Of a stretch of DNA of 64,000 bases, positions 12,401-24,800 are shown one piece after another (position 1 is the stretch's first letter; each line of letters begins with the position of its first letter). The stretch comes from Macquaria australasica. Lineage: Eukaryota > Chordata > Actinopteri > Centrarchiformes > Percichthyidae. Position numbers and translations under genes: made by a program. Below the pieces are notes generated by a model that ran no database searches, was not told where the DNA came from, and worked only from the letters and a program-made list of their open reading frames with translations. The stretch lies in the NCBI GenBank assembly GCA_005408345.1, contig SEMN01000041.1:985501-1049500 (forward strand), given 5' to 3'.

Positions 12401-15400
12401 TACACATAAACAGTTGCGCATAGACTGAAAAAAAAAAGAGAGGTTGAGAGAGAATTTCAAACCCTGTTTACTGTCTCATCTACACACACCTGGCCAATTG
12501 CTGTGTGAAGTGGGCGTGAATGTCAGATCGTCGTTTTCGGAAAGTTACAAAAATTGTCACAGCGGGGTTTCCGAAGCTGTACGACCATCAGACAAGCACT
12601 TTTGATAAAGTATACTGGTGCCTTTACAGTAGAACAGTTGATTTAACATTTATTAAGGTGTTTTTTAAGCGAGACTACTGTTTGAACTTTGAAATGTAGC
12701 CACAAGAGACAATTAAATGTTAAAACATAGCACAAGTGGCAAAAAGCAAACTGACTAATGATTACTGATAATGTCAGTTATATAGCAATATCTACCTAGA
12801 GTTTACTAACATTAGCCACCATAAGCTACCATAAGTAAGGCTGTAGCAGCTAAACCCCTGTGTATTGTGTATTGAATTAAGTGTGTGTTTTATTGTTTAT
12901 GGCTTTAACTTCTTATTTGTAAAAGGAAGAATGTGTTGTGTGTCACATAGAGTTGCTTTAAAATTCTCATATACGTCACATTTAGCCAAGTCAAATTCAA
13001 AATTCTCAATGTGCCACTGATGAGTTTGTTCACTGTTTTATCTTAATTGTGTCCTTTAAGGCTTTAATGGATTAAAGGACCAATTTACCCACATTACAAA
13101 AATACTGTATATATATTTTCTCACTTACCCCCAGTGGTGTCTAGCAATGCAGATAGTTTCAGTTTTATGAGTTCAGGTTTTGAGATATCTATCTCTTAAG
13201 ATTTCTGCCTCCACATAATTACAGTGGAAGTGAATCCACAAACCTTACTGTGAACTGTTGTCATAGTCAATTTTCTACCGAAGAAATAGTCCCTGTGAAA
13301 ACTGTTGACAGTGTTCTCTGTGGATTTTCCAGAGGAGCAGGCACACAGGAAAGAGATGATGCTGTTGAATTTCCAAATGTCATTTCTCAATGCTGTGAAT
13401 AACACAAACAAAATTCCATTTACCTCCATTGTTTTGGGTGTAGTGGCTGAAATCTCAGACAGATGTCTCAGAACCTGAACCCATAAAACCAAAACTATCT
13501 TAACTGGATACGACTAGAGGTAAGTGAGAAAATATGTTTTTTTCTTTGGCAATCAGGATGAACCGAGCCTTAAAGCTGAGGCATTATTTGACAATGGTTT
13601 TGAAACAGTCCAGTTGGGTTAAAACAATGTGGGCCCCCGCAACACCCCCATAGTTAGTTAGCTGTAGACTACAACTTAAGCCCTGCCATGTTTTTTTTAG
13701 CCTTTATTTGTGTATTGTGTATTTATATGACGTAAATTGCGGATCACGTCTCTCCCTCCGCGCCCCACCTTCAACAGTTTGGAGACCTCTGAGTTAAAAT
13801 GATGAACAAATGGCCTAAAAGTGTGTACTTTGGTACAAACAGTAAAAGACACCTACCACTATGAGGTTCCACATGCGAGCAGCTTCGGCCACCAACGTGG
13901 AGACGCCGCTGCAGCCGGGCATCAGGACGATCTTGATGGGCTCGGTGTACAGAAGGTCATACAGCAGCTTAGTTGCTTCCCCTGGGTCACACTGGAAGGA
14001 CAGAATGACAAAGTGTTTAATGGCTGGACAGATGAACAGATGGATGAGTGGATCAATAATAAGGAAGAGAAATGAATTGAGGTGATTGAAAGAGAGAGAG
14101 AAATGGGGAGAGACAGACATGGAGGAGTCAGAGAGAGGGAAATGGGAAAGATAAGGGTGAGGGAGACAGATGGAATGAGAACAGAGGGTGAAGGAAAGGA
14201 AGAAACAAATAAGCAATGAAGTGCGGGAGATGGAGGCGACTGTAAACAGAAAGAAGAAAACAGAAGACAGCAGATAAAGGAAAGGGAAATGACATAGAAG
14301 TAGTGCAGAGCAGCCAAAAGGCCAATGCAAATGTGGAGAGAAAAGACAAGTAGGAGAAAGAATAGGACAAGTAAGGGAAATGGAAGGAACAAAACAGATG
14401 AGGTCAAGATAAATTGAAGGAAAATGGCACAAAGGTGGCAGGGAGCAGCGAAAAATCAGATGCAAATGTGAAGAGAAGAGAAAAGACAAGCTGGAGGAAG
14501 AAAAGAAAAAATTATCCCCACAAGAGTTCACGTCCAAACACAGCCAGACTGTATCACACCAAACACAACACGCTGTCCACAGATCAAGACATAAAAACGG
14601 AAAGACAGGCAGAAACCAAACAAAAGCGAGCCCGACGACCAAATCGGCAGCCATCACAAGTCATTACAACCCTCCAGTAAAGTCATTTGCAGCATGTCTA
14701 GGTGGCGAGAGTGTGGCTGGAATGATCCATCACTGCTCTGTCAGCCAGATTACCGACAGGCCGTCACCGCCGCACTGCTCATCAGAGTCACAGATAAACT
14801 GGCCTGACACATCTAATGATTCAGCATGGAAGAGGAGATATGGCTCGCGAACACAAATGCACACATGCACATTTAAAAAAAGACACACACTCCAGATGAG
14901 TGTCACAAACAATTGCACCGCGGCCGATGATGGCGACGACCAATATGGCTCCTAATTGGGGTGTTCTCAACGGCTGAATTGTCTCTTTGAGGCAGCCCTG
15001 TGATTTTTCTGAAGAGGTAATCACCACTCAAGACCCGGGAATATGTGGAATAGCTGGGCTTCTTACTGAGCGATGCGTTTTCCATTAACTCTAGATTGGG
15101 TGGAATTATAGAGGTGTCATGCCATCGCAGAAAGAGTCAGGATGTTACATGCTCTAGATATTTCAGTCTGAGCCCTTTTAAAGTAGAGCTCTGACTGTTG
15201 ACTTCCTCACATAAATGTCTCTATAGTTTTCTTTATTAGTCCTAATCAAAGTAAGAAATTCTGCTAAAACCACTAATACTTTTGACCCTTTGATTTATTG
15301 TGCCACATAAATACCTTTAGGACATGTTAACTTGAACCGTCTCCTGCATGGGCACCGATTCAGTGGGTAATCGGGAGCTCGGGACAATTGTGAGCATATT

Positions 15401-18400
15401 ACTGTGTACAATTATACTGTGAGGTTACCATATCGGGAGAAAAAAGGTCACAGCAGAGTTTTAACTGTGAGCTAAAACTGCGTCCATTCCTGTATTAATC
15501 TTTGTAGGTTTGTGATTTCTTACAGTACAGTCTTACAATACTTGTGAACCGTTGCCGTCTGATCTAAAAATTTAGCTCTAACAAGCATACAATAACTTTC
15601 AAACCAAGGCCTTTGGTACCAGTATAACACATCCCATTCATTGGATTACCATTGAAGCCATGTTGGCTCTTATTTGCGCCAAAAATGGCATTGATTAGAG
15701 CCAGATTTGGGCTATAGGGTGAAGCCAGGGTGGAGTTAAGGTGAGGCAAGCAACAGTCAACCAAGCCTTAATATCTTAAGTCTTCACTGGGAGTCTGATT
15801 ATTGTTTGGATCCAGCATCTAGTGGTGACTAGTGGAACTGCATCTAAAGGGCTATTCTACTTTCATTCACTCATCATCCTTGATAGGCTTAAAGGCGGCT
15901 GTTAAAACATGGAAGTTTAACCCTTCAAGAATGGCGGCTTTGGTCAGCTTGAATTCATATTGGCAAATGGTAACCTGTTAATGTAAAATGTGATAAATTA
16001 TTCTAAACTCAAGGTTCACTAACTAGCTGACACCTGAGCAAGTTTCATTGGCTTAAAAGAGTACTTCAGCGGTTTAGAATAGCACTTCCGTAACATTGTC
16101 GAACTCACGATGGACAAAAAAGCATCAAAATCGGTGCAACCAGAGATACCGCCTTTTGTTATTCCTCATGTTCTTCTTCCTTGTCAAAACCTGGCGCCTA
16201 CATTACCCACGATTCAACTCGAACAATGGAGAGTTCGGTGAGAGATTTGGGTTTGTTATGCTAGTAGCGGCTAATGTAGCCTCGAACTGCTAGCCTCAAC
16301 TGGTTTGGTCAACTGGACAGTCCAAAAATTTGATTATGCTGCAGGAAAAGTTTCTATGTTTTGATACTTTGCCCAGTGCCGAACTTCCATGGACTGTTAT
16401 GGCTATCGTCTTTTTGGTCGCAGTGGTCATTTTCAAACAGGTACAATGCACACCAGAGTCTACAATTTTAATCTTAAAAATGTGTTATCTCTGTACCTTC
16501 AAAGCTGTCTGGCAGTCCAACAGCGTAATAAATCCTTGAAAACCTGATGCCCATATTCATCACAAGCGTCCAAAGATCAAAGATTGTTCATTTGTTTTAA
16601 TTTAACACAGCACCACAAAGGGCAGGGTGGCTTGATCACCGAAACCTGTGGCAAGAGGAAGTACTAGGAAAGCTGGCTTTTATCTCTTTGGACTCACTGA
16701 CCCATTACTCATCAAAAATTGTTCTAAGCTGATTACTTTAAAATAATTAGAGTTTTGGAGTGCATGCCTGTAAAATTACTCACCGAGTCTATCTCCAAGC
16801 ACTGCTGACCATCTTCAGTTCACTGGTTTAACAGCATTAATAATGACCGGGAAAGCAGCTTCACAATGTTGATGTCATATAGGAATAAAAAACCTTGTGC
16901 AATGCAGGGCAGAGAGGCTGCAGGTTTTCCTTAAAATCAATCACTACACCAGCTGATTTTATGGATCACTTCCTCCTCTCTTGTGATCCGGGGTAAAATC
17001 AGCTGCTGCAGTGTTCCTCATAAAACGAATCGCTGTGTTATATGCGTCTGAGGGGGATGCAGATTGACGAACAGACCTTTTTAAATTCTGTCTTTCCCGA
17101 AGGTTGTTTGTGTTCTCTGTCACTGTGGCTGTGGGCTGGCTGCATGCTGAGAAGAAGCTTGTTAGCTTTCTGGTGTTACAGTGTTTTTAACTATACTCTG
17201 ATGAGTGGTAATTCATCGCCTACGCTGATTATCTTTGAATCATTTAATCAATCTATCGTTACCATCCAACATCACAGCTTTTAATAACAGCTTGTTTAAT
17301 ACATTTTCCAAATTAAGCGCTGCTTGTGACGTGTAGAAATTTGAATTAAATCAGAAAGTGCAGATTCTGACCTTGTAGAGGTTATTTAAGTATATTCACC
17401 AAGACAGAGAGCTGTTATCCCTCGACTTGTTTAGTCAATATTATTTTTCTACAGATTATTTTGCTGTCAGACAGAAATATTATATATATTTTGATTATGT
17501 TTTTTTTAACTGGAACAAAACTGAAAACAGTGTAGAATGCAAAGTTTAAATACAGTTACAGAAGCAGGCTTGTCTGCAGAGTTTCAATTTTAAAAAAGGA
17601 GAATTATAGGTGGGTAAATCAACGCAAAACCCAATCACTAGTGGACAAACACCCTTAAAAAGCTTTAAAATCCCTCAATCATAACGTATAAAATAAGTCT
17701 CCCTTAGATCTTAGAATGTAAGGGGTCAAAATTTCCCTCAATTTACAAGATTTTGGAACAGGACGCTCAAAACCAGACTTAAATGTTGCTATTAAAACCT
17801 TTTATTGTTAATGTCAGAGCAAAATGAGGAGCAAAAGCATGCCTTAGAGTTACTTACAGGTTGTTAAGGTAAATAATGAGGGGGGGGTATATTCTTGAAC
17901 ACAACTGCAAAATGGCATGAGACTCCATAGCTGAACCTTTCAATCATTCAAGTGTTTCTATGAGCGTAAGAAATGAAACCTTTGCTGAAACGGTAACAAA
18001 ATGGGAACACGGTGCATTAAGAGGTGAAAAAGCACATAGTCAAACATTTTATTTGGTTGTAAACCAACGCCTTTACTACCAGACAAACATCCCTTAAAAT
18101 CTTAAAAGTGCCTTAATCATCCCATATAAAATAAGGGTCCTTTAGATCGCTGAATGTAATGTGGTAAATTTGCAACATTACAGAACATACTGCTAAAATA
18201 AAGACTTAAATTTTGCCATTAATACCCTTCATCGTTAACATAAGAGCAAACCGAGGAGCAAAAGCAACAGCTTGAACTTGACTTTGGTCTTTCAAGGAAT
18301 AAATTCAGTTGTTTTACCCCTTACAGTTGCATATCCACCTTAATCTTAAAAGGAAACAGGTTAAAAGGCTATAAAGGTATAAAATGAAGGGGGTCTATTC

Positions 18401-19632
18401 TTGAACACAATTTGCGAAACGGCCTCAGACTCTTCAATCATTCAAGTTGTTTCTATGAGCGTAAGAAATTAAACCTTGGGTAACAAAATGGGAACACGGT
18501 GCAGTAAGACGTGAAAAAGCACACAGTCTCCCTTATGAAAAAAATATATAAAGAGAAAACAGGGGTGTTGGCAGGTATGCAATTAAGGCTGAGGAATCTC
18601 TGCTATTCTTGGAGGTCTGTCTTCTACAACCCTCTGGGGTCATCAGTATTTCCACTTTCATTTCTAGCCCTCCTTGGCTCATGAGAGCTGCCTGGGTTGA
18701 TGGCCCCCGATGTCATTCACATACACATTCACGGACACACACACACACACATACATACAGATTAGTGCAAGTGTGTGTACACAGCCATAAACATGCACTC
18801 ATGCTGCTACACATACATGACATAGTACCATCCCTTCTGTCGCTGTCCTCTGTGCTGAAATTCCCCGAGCCAATATCGGCGTTGATGTTAACATGCCTTC
18901 AATCAGTCAAACCCAGCTTGCGAGAACCTTTTGAGAGCAACAGAAGGTTCCCTGGGCTGGGAAGAACGGGGAGAAGACACTGACTGGTCATAATACACTC
19001 TCTAATTACACTCCAGATTGAATAATATAAAAAAGAGTGCGAAGAGGGGACAAGATAAGGGCCTGGAGGACAGCCTATGTATTGAATCTCAAAGCATGCT
19101 CAGCTACGTCTCCTAATTTCCTCATAATTATGCCTGGCACCCCACTCCGGGCTCGTATGCCAGTGGACATGCATGAGGACCGGTGATGAACACTAGCTAT
19201 GCCACAGTGGACAGGAAATTGTGTCACGGCTGCCAATTAAAATAAAGGGCGGAAGTGAGGGAAGCACCTTGTTTCACCATTTCTCTGTATCTCCACTGTC
19301 TCACTCCATCACTGTTAATAATTGATCAAAGTTTGCAGTCTCGGCTTTGATATATCCATGGCAACGGCCTGCGCGGAGAGTGTGTGTCTGCACGAACTGC
19401 GTGTGTGAGTGTGTGTGTACGCGTCTGTCTGTGTGTGTGTGGATCTCAGAAGGCTGTAAATAGTCTGATGCTGTCGCCAGAATAGCCAGAGAAACAAGCC
19501 GTTCTGCTACCACAGGGTATCTGCATCCATTAAAAGGAAAGGCTGGGATTAAGTGTTGAGCTTCATGAATATTGTAAGATGTTGAACAAGCTGAGGACAC
19601 CGCTTGATACTCCCAACCCTAAATGGTCACAA

Positions 19633-19676
<44 letters not shown>

Positions 19677-20559
19677 AGGCACCTGTTTGCCAACTTTAAA
19701 GCATGTCTTGTATTCAATAGTGCTGTTCGACTTTAAAGACAAAATAAAAGTTCCTCATCGTGATAAATTCAGGTCAAGAGAGCCGTACTGCATAATTACG
19801 CTTCTCCAGCCTTGATCTTGAGATGCAAGCAAACAAAGGGGCTGGTTACGCCCTTGTCTTAATCTCACAGTTAAACAAAGAGTTCACAAGGTGGAGATTT
19901 GTTCTCTGACCAAACAAGAATGAGGAGTGAGTCATAATGACTGGATATAAATGTGATAGCTAATTAATCCCTTTTCTTATGTTTGCTCTTCTTGCCTCTC
20001 AGAGGGTAAGATCCTCATTACTATTCCAGCCAGGTGAATAACGTTTGCAATCAGAAGGTAAGAAAACCACATTCCAAACACACTGTACCCGGAGCAGCAG
20101 CAATAAAATCCCCCCTTGACTTAATTCAAGGAATTAGCCAGCGTCACTCAGACAATGTTATACCAGCCTCTTTGAGCTGTTCTATTCAAAGGATCTGCAT
20201 CTATTTCTTGAGCCGGAGGCGCCAGCGACTCCTGAAGCACGAGGAGTGATGTTTTCCAATCCCTATGAAATCTGTTCATGCAATTGCTTTATCTTTATGT
20301 TTATGGCAGCTACATCTGCAGTTGCCTGCTTCACTACACTTGTAATCAGAGGATGCACACACACAAACACATTTGATCTGTTTAGCATTTGATTGCAAAG
20401 AACAAGGTGTATGCATAAGAGAATGTGAATAAGCATGCACTGTACTATCGGCTCTGCATACACCCAGCATATGAATTTGCACACATATTTTCAGAGCTGA
20501 AGCCTTATTTGTTTCTGTGGTTTGCTTCAAGAGTAACTGTGTTGCCATGCCAACTCTCC

Positions 20560-20618
<59 letters not shown>

Positions 20619-21853
20619 TCGCTCTCTTTCCCTGCTATTCTGTTTAACAGGATTCCAATGCAGAGCCTTGTACACCAATCAGAATAAAGCTCGTAGCAAA
20701 TTTCTAACCAGTCCCAGTACAGTTAACTGTTTGGTGCCCCGGCCACTCTCCAGGCATCTGTCCTGCAGCATGATTGATAATAACCCTCAGGAGAGGAGTC
20801 AGAGGGGATATCCAGTAATTGTTTTCAAGTGTCGCCGCTCATCCCATTGCTGAGAAAAATGGTTCCTTTTGGGGAAAAACTTTCAAAATAGCAATTAGGA
20901 CAGGCAGCAACAAGGCGCAAATAGAACATTTCTTTTTTACAAAGATAAATAATGTGCTTTTTGATTAAAGTCTATGTCAGTGTAGTGGGTGGTAAGTGGG
21001 GCAGCGAGGGGAAATGAAACCAGTCGGGGGGCGGATATTGGATTTATGGTGGTTGATAATGCTGACATTTTAAAATACCACCATGATTAATGATTGATGA
21101 GCAACAAGCAGGAGGTGTGTTTGTTTATTTAGCACAAGCCAGCGCTGTACATTGACATGGCAGCCCCCTTTGTTAAGCAGAGTGAGGACTTGAGGGTTAG
21201 TTATCAGTGGGGTGACCTTTTATGAAAGCTCTTTTTGAGATCTGCGACTTATGAAAAGGCAGGTGATCCTAAAAAAGGCAACCTGAAGTAAAATTTAACA
21301 TACTTGCCATGTCTCTTGAGAAAACCAGGGTGGAAAATAAAATAAGCTCCATAAAGTCAGAAAACATTGATAGATTCATAGATTGCAGGAGGAAACATCA
21401 AAATTCAACACAACAGTGATAACAAAACAAGACATTCAGCAGCACACTTAAAATGACACAGCACAGTCAGTTAGTCCTCGTGATACTTTGAGCGGCAGAT
21501 CATTAGATCCCTCACTGACTGACACCTCACATCACTTAAGTGCGCACCTCCTCTGACTCTCTTCCACATGCACTCACCATGCTGTCGTAGTGGATGAGCT
21601 CCAGCTCGTAGTCCGGCAGGATGTCGCTCCTGTTGTTCACCAGGTCCAGGGCCATCTGAGCGGAGGGCATACACGCCTGACCGCCCGGCCAGCCTCCGCT
21701 CATGGGGAACAGCGCCCCGATGTACAGCTTCTTCTTGCCTGCGGACGGCCGTGGCCAGAGGAGGAGAAGGACGATGAGAGATGCCCGGAGGAACATCGCA
21801 TGCCCGCGGGCTGCGCGAGTTACCCGCGGAGGACTTGTGCAAATTTCCAGCAT
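377..21853 (-). CDS. gabbr1: GABA-B receptor subunit 1, isoform 1b (3' partial)
   Basis: Alternative product from an internal start. The first exon, 21578-21853, reads in frame through the 1a splice acceptor at 21738/21739 into the shared flytrap exon, then uses the same downstream exons as 1a. It encodes a unique leader of about 39 residues, beginning MLEICTSPPRV, with a hydrophobic core LRASLIVLLLLW and a small-residue cleavage region PSAG just before KKKLYIGALF. A second in-frame ATG at 21796 begins MFLRASL and would give a more typical short signal peptide; either may be used. The first ATG has A at -3. In mammals the 1b form lacks the sushi domains and favours dendrites, while 1a favours axons. 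The architecture here matches that arrangement, but expression is inferred. Confidence 0.85.
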
Positions 21854-24800
21854 GGTTCAAGGTGAGCTGAACTGGAGCAAGTTGGCCCCGGTGCTGCAGC
21901 GGAGTCAAGCCGGGAAAAGGTAATTTAAGTGAACTCAACACGTGTCCGGCTCCTTAAAGCAGGATTGTGTTTGGATTTTATGTTGCAGGTAGCTTATTGT
22001 CTAAGCAAACTAGTTCCTACTTTTAACTGCAAATGTTTAGCGAATCGAGTAAATAATTTACTCAGCATATAATTTGGCATAATGCATGGTTAATTATACA
22101 TTGAATGCTGGATAAATTCGGGGACAAAGTCAAACACAGTTCAGTCAGCCTTTACTTTGCAGAGCTCGTAGCGATCATGTGAGGACATTGCTGCTCGCCT
22201 CGAGATTAAGTTTCAAACGAACCTCGATCCTGCAGTCCAACTCGTTTCTATGCAATTCCACGCATTTGACGTGACTAAACTAACGCATCGTTTTCTGCCT
22301 GCAATCAATCATGAATATTGGACAGCGCGTCCCGTACTCCCGACTTTTACGCAAAAAAGGACGTGCATATTAGACACCGGAGTCCGCGCAGAACACGGCA
22401 ACCGGGTCAAATGAGTGTGGATTGGGAACTGCAGGTTAAAAAAAAACAAAAAAACAAACGACTGGAGTGTGAGCTGAGAGCTGAAGCAGCGGAAATAGCA
22501 GGCAACATCTCCCCCCTTTAACGCTGCCGTATTCCAACAGATGAAACGATTTGCCGCGGAAAAGCAGGCGCGCCAGAGCTCTGCGTCTGATCCACTGCAG
22601 CACCGAGTGTGTGTGATAGAGAGGGAGAGAGAGAGAGAGAGAGGAGAGAGTGAGAGTGAGGGTGAGCCAGGACAAGTCTGAAATGTATGCTGAGAGAAAG
22701 AGAGACAGAGAGGGAGAGAGAGAGAGGGATGAGTGGTTGGGAGGGGGCTCTGGGCAAAATCTCCTCAAAGATTTTCTAATGAGTTACATGCTGAGCTTAA
22801 CTTAAACAGTACATCCATTCCACAAGAGTCCTACACAACCTCATTTTGTCACATTTTCTTCTACTTACTCTCATCACTTGCTGCAGCCGATGGCTTACAC
22901 TGTTGGCTAGTGCATCCATAATCCATTTCTGATCAATGCATCAGTACTAAAGAGGCTAAATACTGTCCTTATACGGGTTAAAGGCCAACTTAAAACTATT
23001 AATTACCCAGAGAGTCTGATTTGTTTTCTCCCAGTAAGGGCTGGGAGATATGGTGAAAATCAATATCACAACATCAGTGATGAAGACTTTTCTGATATTA
23101 ATTCATATCAGGATTTTACAACTGTATGGTAAATAACATAAAATAATCAAACTGGTGTTCAAAGCAGTGATGTAATGCATGGATCTGTTGTCCCACTGTT
23201 CTGCATTACATCACTCAACTCTTCACACTACAAAAAGTCCAATAACTCGTTTGAAAATGTTGTCGATAAATTTCCAAGGGAGAAAAAAAAAGGGAGACTG
23301 GAGCACACTTATTGATTTGCAGCCTTTATTAGTGCAAACAGACCGATGTTTCGACTGTGGTGACTGTGCAGAGAGGCATATTGGATTTAACACATTTAAG
23401 CCCTTTGGTCTAAACAAAGAACTGAATTTGACATGTTTCCTCTAATTGATTACACTTGATGGAGGCAGTACTTGTACTTTTTGTACTTCGTCTTTGTAAC
23501 TTGAAGATATATCTGTGTTCCTTTGTTTATGATGTGATTATAGTGCATGCAGTGTGGGACTTGGATACTGCCACCCTTGGATTGATTATACAATAGATTT
23601 GAAATCCTGTTCAACCAGTTATCTAATGACAATTGTACACCTGTTCTAGGCTGACTATATATATGTTTGCCTCATGTCGTTGTCCATTTGGACTCTGATG
23701 AAGACACAATGGTGTCGAAACGTTGGTCTGTTTGTACTATTAAAGGCTGCAGTGCTCCAGTTCCTTTTTTCCCTTGGATAGTTTACTGTCCTCCAGCTGA
23801 GAAGCACCTGATTCAGCTGCATACCACTGGGAGATGGCACGGAGAAACCTTTTTCTGTTTACGATACATTTTCTGTCAATCGACTAATTGATTCATTGAC
23901 TTGTTTGTAGTTACATAGAATCAAATTAAATGAACTGCAATCACTGCACACAGTGAGTATAAGTACAACAAAATGAACAGTAAACCAATATACAAAATGT
24001 ACAGTATGAGTGAATGCAGCAATGATATGTCATTAATGCAAAGTTAAACATCAAGCTACATCAAGCTAGTATGTATGTAAAGCAAAATAATTAGATTTAA
24101 TGTGGTCAGAGTTAAATACAGGTCACAGGAAGAACAAATGCAGGAGGCAATGGGCCCTACGTAGCAGCAGCAGTGGCAGTGCAGTAACAGTAAGAGTCTA
24201 CAGCTATGCTAGCAGCTCTGCAAGATGCTAATGTCAGCATGCTAACAATGACAATGCTAACATGCTGATGTTTACAATGTTCACCATCTTAGTTTAGTGT
24301 GTTAGCATGCTAATGCTAATTAGCACTAAACCCAAAGCACAGCTGAGGCTGATGGGAATGTCATTAGTTCTGCAGGTATTTTGTCAAAAAACAAAATATT
24401 GGACAAATTAAAATGTTGACCTGTTGATGGAGACATGAATCTCTGCACCAAATTTCATGCCAATCAGATATTTCAGTCTGGACCAAAGTGGTGGAAGAAG
24501 TATTGAGATCATTTACTTAAGTAAAAGTCGCACCACTGTACCACGTAAGGAAAAGTCCTGCTTACTTCAGTATCTTACTTAAGTAAAAGTAAATAAGCAT
24601 TAGCAGCAAAATGTACTTAAAGTATCAAAAGTAAAAGTATCTTTATGCAAAATGGCCCAAAATGAGTGTTGTATTTATCATATAGACATATTAATATAAT
24701 ATATTATTGAATTATTACTGATTAATTAATGTGTAATGTTGTCAAGGGAGAGCTATAGCTTTAACAACTTTATATACTGCGGGGTAGTTTAATCTGTAAC

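Larger units (their letters stand above)
8623..13856. other. gabbr1: gabbr1 intron between exons 7 and 8
   Basis: Contains a CCCT array (about 8952-8981), a family C copy, a GGAA array (about 11264-11288) and the family E inverted repeat. Nothing else supported. Confidence 0.7.
13992..21577. other. gabbr1: gabbr1 intron between the shared flytrap exon and exon 7
   Basis: Contains a long GA-rich tract (about 14080-14510), a family B half copy, the tandem duplication and GT/CA microsatellites. No further gene seen. Confidence 0.7.

Noticed and set aside
13815..14657. 280-codon minus-strand open frame around exon 7
   Set aside because: Only the stretch that matches exon 13857-13991 is coding. 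The rest is an open pyrimidine-rich intron tract that reads as Ser/Phe/Leu/Pro.
16096..16293. Plus-strand frame near 16.1 kb
   Set aside because: It lies wholly within a family B repeat copy.
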